64,000 nucleotides of DNA from Pandoraea eparura (GTDB lineage Bacteria > Pseudomonadota > Gammaproteobacteria > Burkholderiales > Burkholderiaceae): NCBI RefSeq assembly GCF_902459725.1, contig NZ_CABPSH010000003.1, positions 124,001 to 188,000 of the forward strand, read 5' to 3'. A program made the translations under genes and the position numbers. Shown one piece after another: positions 57,763 through 64,000 of the stretch; the stretch's first letter is position 1; each line of letters starts with the position of its first letter. A model generated the notes under the pieces. That model was not told where the DNA came from and did no database searches. It saw only the letters and a list, made by a program, of their open reading frames with translations.

Positions 57763-59121
57763 ATGACCACCCTCGCTCGCAAACCCGTCCTCATTGCCGC
57801 CGCTGCCACGGTAGCGCTCGTGGCCCTGGGCACGCTCACCGTCGTGCGCGTCGACGCCAGCACGCCCCCTACCGCTCAGGTCATGCCGAGCGTCGAAGTG
57901 GACGTGGCCAACGTGATCTCGCGCACCGTGACCGACTGGCAAAGTTACTCGGGCCGGCTCGACGCCGTGGATCGCGTCGATATCAAACCGCTCGTGTCGG
58001 GCACCATCACCGCGGTGCATTTCAAGGACGGACAGCTCGTGAAAAAGGGCGATGCCCTCTTCACCATCGACCCGCGCCCGTATGCCGCCGAAGTCGACCG
58101 CGCGGCGGCGCAACTGGCTTCGGCGCAGGCGCGTGAGGTCTTCACCAGCACCGACCTGGCACGTGCGCAGCGCCTGATCGCGGACAACGCCATCGCGAAG
58201 AAAGACTTCGACCAGAAGGAAAACGCCGCGCGCGAAGCCGTCGCCAACGTCAAGGCGGCGCGCGCCGCGCTGGAAACCGCCCGCATCAACCTCGGGTACA
58301 CACAGATCGTGGCGCCGATTGCCGGGCGCGTCTCGCGCGCGGAAATCACCCTGGGCAACACGGTCTCGGCCGGCGCGCAATCGCCCGCGCTGACGACGGT
58401 GGTATCGGTTTCGCCAATCTACGCCGCGTTCGACGTCGACGAGCAGACCTATCTGCGCTATCTCGCGCGCGATACCGCGAACACGTTGGGGGTTCCCGTC
58501 GACCTGGGGCTGGCCAACGAGTCCGGTTACTCACGCAAGGGCACCGTGTATTCGGTCGACAACCGCTTCGATACGACGTCGGGCACGATCCGCGTGCGCG
58601 CGCGCTTCGATAACGCCGACGGCACCCTCTTGCCGGGTCTGTATGCCCGCGTTCGCGTGGGCGGCGGCGAGCCGCATCCGGCGCTGCTCGTCGACGAGGC
58701 GGCGATCGGCACCGACCAGAGCAAGAAGTTCGTGCTAGTGGTCGATGCGCAGAACAAGGTGCAGTACCGCGAAGTGCAGTTGGGTGAGCGCCATGGCGGC
58801 CTCATCGAGATCGCCGGCGGCCTGAAGGACGGCGAGCGCATCGTCGTCAACGGCCTGCAGCGCGTGCGTCCGGGCGATCCGGTCACGCCGAAGGCCGTGA
58901 AGATGGCCGGTGACACGGGCGACGGGCACGACATCGTCGCGCCGGCCATGGCCAAGAACGCCGTCGACACCGGCGCCCGCAACGACGCCCAACCCTCCGC
59001 CGTTAGCACCGACGCCAGCACCGCAAGCCAGCCCCCTCAGCACGGCCGCAAGGACAGCGCGAGCGCGAAGCCGGCGACGGCCCGCACGGTCGCGACGGCC
59101 ACCACGGCGACGCGTTCGTGA
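57763..59121 (+). CDS. RND efflux membrane-fusion protein (CeoA/BpeE-like)
   Basis: Periplasmic adaptor of the pump. The 452-residue protein has an N-terminal membrane anchor/signal (about 8-28), the lipoyl half-motifs (VSGTITAVHFKDGQLVKKGDALF and VAPIAGRVSRAEI each in part), the alpha-hairpin (about 110-175) and beta-barrel domains. No lipobox is seen. The last about 70 residues (from about 385) are a Thr/Ala/Ser-rich low-complexity tail. It starts 29 bases after llpE and is followed by the pump gene. Confidence 0.92.
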   Translation: MTTLARKPVLIAAAATVALVALGTLTVVRVDASTPPTAQVMPSVEVDVANVISRTVTDWQSYSGRLDAVDRVDIKPLVSGTITAVHFKDGQLVKKGDALFTIDPRPYAAEVDRAAAQLASAQAREVFTSTDLARAQRLIADNAIAKKDFDQKENAAREAVANVKAARAALETARINLGYTQIVAPIAGRVSRAEITLGNTVSAGAQSPALTTVVSVSPIYAAFDVDEQTYLRYLARDTANTLGVPVDLGLANESGYSRKGTVYSVDNRFDTTSGTIRVRARFDNADGTLLPGLYARVRVGGGEPHPALLVDEAAIGTDQSKKFVLVVDAQNKVQYREVQLGERHGGLIEIAGGLKDGERIVVNGLQRVRPGDPVTPKAVKMAGDTGDGHDIVAPAMAKNAVDTGARNDAQPSAVSTDASTASQPPQHGRKDSASAKPATARTVATATTATRS

Positions 59122-59185
59122 AATGCGCCCAGGCACACTTGCGCACGCACGAACCGCGCCCTGAACGACCCCCAAGAGTCTCGTC

Positions 59186-62100
59186 ATGAACATCTCAAAA
59201 TTCTTTATCGACCGGCCCATCTTCGCGGGGGTGCTCTCGGTCATCACGCTGCTGGCCGGCCTGATCGCCGTGTTCCAGTTGCCGATTTCGGAGTACCCGG
59301 AAGTGGTTCCGCCGTCGGTCGTCGTGCATGCCCAATACCCCGGCGCCAACCCGAAGGTGATCGCCGAGACCGTTGCCGCGCCGCTCGAAGAGCAGATCAA
59401 CGGCGTGGAGAACATGCTGTACATGCAGTCGCAGGCCAACAGCGACGGCAACCTCACCACGACCGTGACCTTCCGTCTGGGCACCGACCCGGACAAGGCG
59501 CAGCAGCTCGTGCAGAACCGCGTCTCGCAAGCGCTGCCGCGCCTGCCGGACGACGTGCAGCGTCTGGGCGTGACGACGATCAAGTCGTCGCCCACGCTCA
59601 CCATGGTGGTCCACCTGCTCTCTCCCAACCAGCGCTACGACATGACCTACCTGCGCAACTACGCGCTCATCAACGTCAAGGATCGCCTCTCGCGCATCCA
59701 GGGCGTGGGGGAGGTGCAGCTGTGGGGCGCGGGTGATTACTCGATGCGTGTCTGGCTCGATCCGGCGAAGGTGGCTCAGCGTGGCCTGACCGCCTCGGAT
59801 GTGGTGAAGGCCATTCGTGAGCAGAACGTGCAGGTCGCCGCCGGGGTCATCGGCGCGTCGCCGTCCGGCCCGAACACGCCGCTGCAACTCAACGTGAACG
59901 CGCGTGGCCGACTGAACACGGAAGACGAGTTCCGCGACATCATCCTGAAAACCTCGCCGGACGGTGCCGTCACGCACCTGGGCGACGTGGCCCGCGTGCA
60001 GCTCGACGCCTCGCAATACAGCCTGCGTTCGTTGCTCGACAACCAGCCCGCCGTAGCGCTGGCCATCAACCAGTCGCCGGGCGCGAACTCGCTGCAGATC
60101 TCGGATCAGGTCCGCGAAGCGATGGCGGAACTGCAAAAGGACATGCCCCCGGGCGTCGAATACCGCATCGTCTATGACCCGACGCAGTTCGTGCGCTCGT
60201 CGATCAAGGCCGTGGTACACACGTTGCTCGAAGCCATCGCGCTCGTGGTGCTGGTGGTGATCGTATTCCTGCAGACGTGGCGCGCGTCGATCATTCCGCT
60301 GCTCGCCGTGCCGGTATCGATTGTGGGGACGTTCGCCCTGCTGCTCGGCTTCGGCTACTCGATCAACGCGTTGTCACTGTTCGGGATGGTGCTCGCCATC
60401 GGTATCGTGGTGGACGACGCCATCGTGGTGGTCGAGAACGTGGAGCGCAATATCGCGGCGGGACTCTCGCCGAAGGAGGCGACCTATCAGGCCATGCGTG
60501 AAGTGAGTGGCCCGATCATCGCGATCGCCCTCACGCTGGTGGCCGTGTTCGTACCGCTCGCCTTCATGTCGGGCCTGACGGGGCAGTTCTACAAGCAGTT
60601 CGCGATGACCATCGCCATCTCGACGGTGATCTCGGCCTTCAACTCGCTCACGCTGTCGCCGGCCATGGCCGCGCTGCTGCTCAAGGACCATCACGCCGAG
60701 CCCGACTGGCTGACGCGGCAGATGAACCGATACCTGGCCGGCTTCTTCAACGCGTTCAACCGTGTGTTCCATCGCGGTTCGGAAAAATACGGTCAGGGCG
60801 TCACCCGTGTGATCGGCCGCAAGGCGATCATGATGGCGATCTTCGCGGTGCTGCTCGGCGCCACGATCCTGCTGGGCAAGGTCGTCCCCGGCGGCTTCGT
60901 GCCGGCGCAGGACAAGGAGTATCTGGTGGCGTTTGCCCAGTTGCCCAACGGCGCATCGCTCGACCGCACCGAGAAGGTGATCCGCGACATGACCGACGTC
61001 GCCCTGAAGACACCCGGCGTGCAGAGCGCCGTGGCCTTCCCGGGGTTGTCGGTCAACGGATTCACCAACTCGTCGTCGGCCGGTATCGTGTTCGTGACAC
61101 TCAAGCCGTTCGCCGAGCGTCACGGCAAGACGCTCTCGGCCGCCGCCATTGCCGGACAGCTCAACGGCGTCTACTCGAAGATGAAGGACTCGTTCATCGC
61201 CGTCTTCCCGCCCCCGCCGGTGCTGGGTTTGGGAACGCTCGGCGGCTTCAAGCTGCAGATCGAAGATCGCGGCGCGCTCGGCTATGCCGCCTTGAACGAC
61301 GCCACGCAAGCGTTCATCAAGAAGGCGTCGCAGGCGAAGGAACTGGGCCCGATGTTCTCGTCGTACCAGATCAACGTGCCGCAACTGAACGTGGATCTCG
61401 ACCGCGTGAAGGCAAAGCAGTTGGGCGTGCCGATCACCGACGTGTTCGACACCATGCAGATCTATCTCGGCTCGCTGTACGTGAACGACTTCAACAAGTT
61501 CGGGCGCGTGTACCAGGTGCGTGTCCAGGCCGATGCGCCGTTCCGCGCCCATGCCGACGACATCGGGCTGCTCAAGACCCGCAACAGCAATGGCGAGATG
61601 GTGCCACTGTCGTCGCTGGTCAAAGTGTCGCCGACGTTCGGTCCGGAAATGGTGGTGCGTTACAACGGCTACACCGCCGCCGATGTGAACGGCGGTCCGG
61701 CCCCGGGGTATTCGTCGGGCCAGGCGCAGGCCGCCGTGGAGCGCATCGCCGCCGAGACGCTGCCGCGCGGGGTGAAGTTCGAATGGACGGATCTGACGTA
61801 TCAGCAGATTCTCGCGGGCAACTCGGCGCTGTGGGTGTTCCCGATCTCGGTGCTGCTGGTGTTCCTGGTACTCGCCGCGCAGTACGAAAGCCTGACGCTG
61901 CCGCTCGCCGTCATCATGATCGTGCCGATGAGCATTCTGTCTGCGCTGTTCGGCGTGTGGCTGACCGGGGGCGATAACAACATCTTCACGCAGATCGGCC
62001 TGATGGTGCTGGTGGGGCTGTCCGCGAAGAACGCGATCCTGATCGTGGAGTTCGCACGCGAGTTGGAAATGCAGGGCCGCAGCCCCGTGGCCGCGGCGAT

Positions 62101-62371
62101 CGAGGCAAGTCGGCTGCGTCTGCGCCCGATTCTGATGACGTCCATCGCGTTCATCATGGGCGTGGTGCCGCTGGTGACATCGACCGGCGCCGGTTCGGAA
62201 ATGCGTCACGCGATGGGGGTCGCCGTGTTCTTCGGCATGATCGGCGTGACCGGTTTCGGTCTGATGATGACGCCGGTGTTCTACGTGCTGCTGCGCACCC
62301 TGGCGGGCAAGAAGCCGCTGCACAGCGCCCACGCGTCGACCCTGCCCACCAACGTCAAGGCCGAAGTCTGA
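59186..62371 (+). CDS. RND multidrug efflux transporter (CeoB/BpeF-like, HAE1 family)
   Basis: The inner-membrane proton/drug antiporter. The 1061-residue protein has 12 membrane helices and two large periplasmic loops; the N terminus MNISKFFIDRPIFAGVLS and the TM4 proton-relay acids in GIVVDDAIVVVENVER are typical. It takes drugs from periplasm or membrane and passes them to the outer-membrane channel encoded next. Substrates in related pumps include chloramphenicol and trimethoprim; for this one they are inferred only. Confidence 0.96.
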   Translation: MNISKFFIDRPIFAGVLSVITLLAGLIAVFQLPISEYPEVVPPSVVVHAQYPGANPKVIAETVAAPLEEQINGVENMLYMQSQANSDGNLTTTVTFRLGTDPDKAQQLVQNRVSQALPRLPDDVQRLGVTTIKSSPTLTMVVHLLSPNQRYDMTYLRNYALINVKDRLSRIQGVGEVQLWGAGDYSMRVWLDPAKVAQRGLTASDVVKAIREQNVQVAAGVIGASPSGPNTPLQLNVNARGRLNTEDEFRDIILKTSPDGAVTHLGDVARVQLDASQYSLRSLLDNQPAVALAINQSPGANSLQISDQVREAMAELQKDMPPGVEYRIVYDPTQFVRSSIKAVVHTLLEAIALVVLVVIVFLQTWRASIIPLLAVPVSIVGTFALLLGFGYSINALSLFGMVLAIGIVVDDAIVVVENVERNIAAGLSPKEATYQAMREVSGPIIAIALTLVAVFVPLAFMSGLTGQFYKQFAMTIAISTVISAFNSLTLSPAMAALLLKDHHAEPDWLTRQMNRYLAGFFNAFNRVFHRGSEKYGQGVTRVIGRKAIMMAIFAVLLGATILLGKVVPGGFVPAQDKEYLVAFAQLPNGASLDRTEKVIRDMTDVALKTPGVQSAVAFPGLSVNGFTNSSSAGIVFVTLKPFAERHGKTLSAAAIAGQLNGVYSKMKDSFIAVFPPPPVLGLGTLGGFKLQIEDRGALGYAALNDATQAFIKKASQAKELGPMFSSYQINVPQLNVDLDRVKAKQLGVPITDVFDTMQIYLGSLYVNDFNKFGRVYQVRVQADAPFRAHADDIGLLKTRNSNGEMVPLSSLVKVSPTFGPEMVVRYNGYTAADVNGGPAPGYSSGQAQAAVERIAAETLPRGVKFEWTDLTYQQILAGNSALWVFPISVLLVFLVLAAQYESLTLPLAVIMIVPMSILSALFGVWLTGGDNNIFTQIGLMVLVGLSAKNAILIVEFARELEMQGRSPVAAAIEASRLRLRPILMTSIAFIMGVVPLVTSTGAGSEMRHAMGVAVFFGMIGVTGFGLMMTPVFYVLLRTLAGKKPLHSAHASTLPTNVKAEV

Positions 62372-62383
62372 AGGATGCCAATC

Positions 62384-64000
62384 ATGCAATCGCAATGGAT
62401 CAAACGTAGTCTGGGTGTCTCGGGTCTGCTTGGCGCGCTGCTGGTGGTGGCGGGCTGCTCGATGGCCCCCACTTATCAGGTGCCGACGGTGACTGACACG
62501 GGGACGCCGACGGCGTTCAAGGAAGCGTCGCTGCCGGCCGGCGAGGCCGGGACGTGGAAGCCCGCCGAGCCCGCCGAGGCGATGGCGCGCGGTCAATGGT
62601 GGAAAGTGTTCGGCGACGCCACGCTCGATACGCTCGAGGACGACGCGCTGGCCGCGAACCAGAACTTGAAGGCGGCTGCCGCCCGCGTGCAGGAAGCGCG
62701 AGGGGTGCAACGTCAGGCGCGTGCGGCGCTGTTCCCGACGCTCGACGCCGGGTTCGGTCCGACGCGGCAGAAGCTCTCGCCCGCCTCGCAGATGCAACCG
62801 GACGGCACGAACATCGCGCCGTACACGCTGTGGCGCGCGCAAGCGAGCGTCGGTTATGAAGTCGATCTGTTCGGGCGCGTGTCGGACAGCGTCGCCGCGG
62901 CCCGTGCAGACGCCGAACAGAGCGAAGCGCTGTATCGCTCGGTGCAGCTCGCGCTGCAAGCCGATGTCGCACAGAACTACTTCAGCCTGCGCGAACTTGA
63001 CGCCGAACAGGCGCTGTACACGCAAACGGTGACGTTGCGCGAAGCGGCGCTCAAGCTGGTGCAACGACGCTTTACCGAAGGCGATATCGGCGAGCTGGAC
63101 GTGGCCCGCGCCAAGGCGGAGCTGGCCACGGCGCAATCGGATGCGCTGGCGGTGGCGCGTCTGCGAGCGGCGTCGGAGCATAGCCTTGCAATTCTGCTTG
63201 GCAAGGCGCCGGCAGAATTCACCTTCGCGCCGTCGCCGCTGGTGCCGGTGGCGGTGCACATCCCGGCGGGCCTGCCGTCGGCGCTGCTCGAACGGCGGCC
63301 GGACATTGCCGCGGCCGAGCACGCCATGGCGGCCGCCAACGCGCGCATCGGGGTGGCGAAAGCCGCGTTCTTCCCGTCGCTGTCGCTGACTGGCGCCGGG
63401 GGCTTCGAAGCGGCCACGCTGGGCGACCTGTTCAATTGGTCGAGCCGCACCTTCCTGCTCGGCCCGGTGGTGGGCGGGCTGCTCTCGATGCCGATCTTCG
63501 ATGGCGGCGCGCGCAGCGGCAATCTGTCGCGGGCGCGGGCGCGCTATGAGGAAGATGTCGCGAACTACCGCCAGCAAGTGCTCGTCGCGTTCCAGGAGGT
63601 CGAGGACAACCTGTCGAACCTGCGCCTGCTCGCCGCGCAAACGCGGGCGCAGAGCGACGCGGTGGCAGCGTCGAACCGTGCCGCCCAGCTCTCGCGCATG
63701 CAGTATCAGGAAGGCTCGATTGCGTATCTCGACGTCATCGATGCCGAACGCACGGTGCTGCAGACGCAGCGCAGTGCGGTTCAGCTCGCCGGCGCGCAGG
63801 CCGTATCGACCGTCAACCTGATCCGCGCCCTCGGCGGTGGATGGGGTGATGTGCCGACGGCGGATGCTCCAGCGAAGTCCACGACATCGACGTCGCCTGC
63901 CTCACTTGGGTCGCCTGCGGCGCCCGACGTGGCAACCAATGGCACAGCATCCGCGGCTCGTCATCCCAACGCCAGCGACGTCACCGATGCCACCGTGGCG
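62384..64000 (+). CDS. RND outer-membrane channel lipoprotein (OpcM/OprC-like), 3' end cut by the window
   Basis: TolC-family (NodT/OprM type) outer-membrane factor. It starts with a lipoprotein signal (LLVVAGCSM lipobox) and contains the two OEP repeats; the usual family end LIRALGGGW is reached at about residue 484. The frame then runs on for over 50 residues of Ser/Thr/Pro/Ala-rich sequence (STTSTSPAS, GSPAAPD) to the window edge with no stop, so there is an extended C-terminal tail of unknown length. ATG 62384 has AAGGA eight bases before; ATG 62375 lacks spacing. Third gene of the efflux operon. Confidence 0.92.
   Translation, partial: MQSQWIKRSLGVSGLLGALLVVAGCSMAPTYQVPTVTDTGTPTAFKEASLPAGEAGTWKPAEPAEAMARGQWWKVFGDATLDTLEDDALAANQNLKAAAARVQEARGVQRQARAALFPTLDAGFGPTRQKLSPASQMQPDGTNIAPYTLWRAQASVGYEVDLFGRVSDSVAAARADAEQSEALYRSVQLALQADVAQNYFSLRELDAEQALYTQTVTLREAALKLVQRRFTEGDIGELDVARAKAELATAQSDALAVARLRAASEHSLAILLGKAPAEFTFAPSPLVPVAVHIPAGLPSALLERRPDIAAAEHAMAAANARIGVAKAAFFPSLSLTGAGGFEAATLGDLFNWSSRTFLLGPVVGGLLSMPIFDGGARSGNLSRARARYEEDVANYRQQVLVAFQEVEDNLSNLRLLAAQTRAQSDAVAASNRAAQLSRMQYQEGSIAYLDVIDAERTVLQTQRSAVQLAGAQAVSTVNLIRALGGGWGDVPTADAPAKSTTSTSPASLGSPAAPDVATNGTASAARHPNASDVTDATVA

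Noticed and set aside
60374-63640. 1088-codon minus-strand frame over the pump and channel genes
   Set aside because: Arg/His/Gln-rich antisense shadow of two certain genes.

Overview
The window is a GC-rich chromosomal segment from a betaproteobacterium of the Burkholderiaceae. A Pandoraea-like genome is my best guess. I infer this from the tig-clpP-clpX-lon-hupB-tRNA-Val-tRNA-Asp-ppiD block, a paired cyanophycin synthetase locus, and an RND efflux locus arranged like ceoR-llpE-ceoAB-opcM (bpeT-llpE-bpeEF-oprC) of Burkholderia. Nothing in the sequence names the species.

Layout. 1-11.6 kb: housekeeping genes (end of selO, msrB, a YgiW-type periplasmic protein, yciB, a bolA-family gene, a periplasmic parvulin, purL on the minus strand, dadA, a fused NAD(P)HX repair enzyme). 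11.7-16.8 kb: pgi, an orphan lolD/ybbA-type ATPase whose start codon overlaps that of divergent tesA, and ppiD. 16.9-24 kb (minus strand): tRNA-Asp, tRNA-Val, hupB, lon, clpX, clpP and tig, a protein quality-control block. 24.4-34.6 kb (plus strand): a PsrA-like TetR regulator and a complete set of monofunctional beta-oxidation genes (fadE, long FabG-type reductase, MaoC hydratase, thiolase, fadD) plus a DUF1571 protein. 34.8-36.7 kb: minCDE. 37-41.1 kb: two small genes and two regulator/short-chain dehydrogenase pairs (LysR/SDR and TetR/SDR), each with a visible palindromic operator candidate. 41.2-50.8 kb: rdgC, then a cyanophycin locus made of a DUF1854 protein and an ABC exporter, divergent from two tandem cyanophycin synthetase paralogues. 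55.6-64 kb: LysR regulator, LlpE-like hydrolase and a three-part RND efflux pump, the last gene cut by the window end.

The most unusual region is 50.9-55.2 kb on the minus strand. It is a compact five-gene cassette. First comes a 281-residue protein with a roughly 45-residue non-repetitive head ending in Gly-Gly, followed by 73 tripeptides in which 72 read X-Gln-Gly. Then come an N-type ATP-pyrophosphatase with several CxxC pairs, a DUF6445-like protein with an HxD...H...R iron/2-oxoglutarate signature, an unrecognised 120-residue protein, and a radical SAM/SPASM enzyme of the peptide-maturase type. A hairpin sits between the repeat gene and the enzyme genes, and the two middle enzyme genes overlap. 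I read it as a candidate, possibly undescribed, peptide-modification (RiPP-like) system acting on a collagen-like repeat substrate. The enzyme families are seen in the sequence; the joint pathway and its product are inference.

A second theme is short in-frame tandem repeats at protein ends. Pro-Ala, Thr-Ser, Pro-Val-Ser, Ala-Asp-Arg and Gln-Gly tracts appear in at least six otherwise unrelated genes, which suggests that this genome tolerates or generates codon-phased microsatellites.
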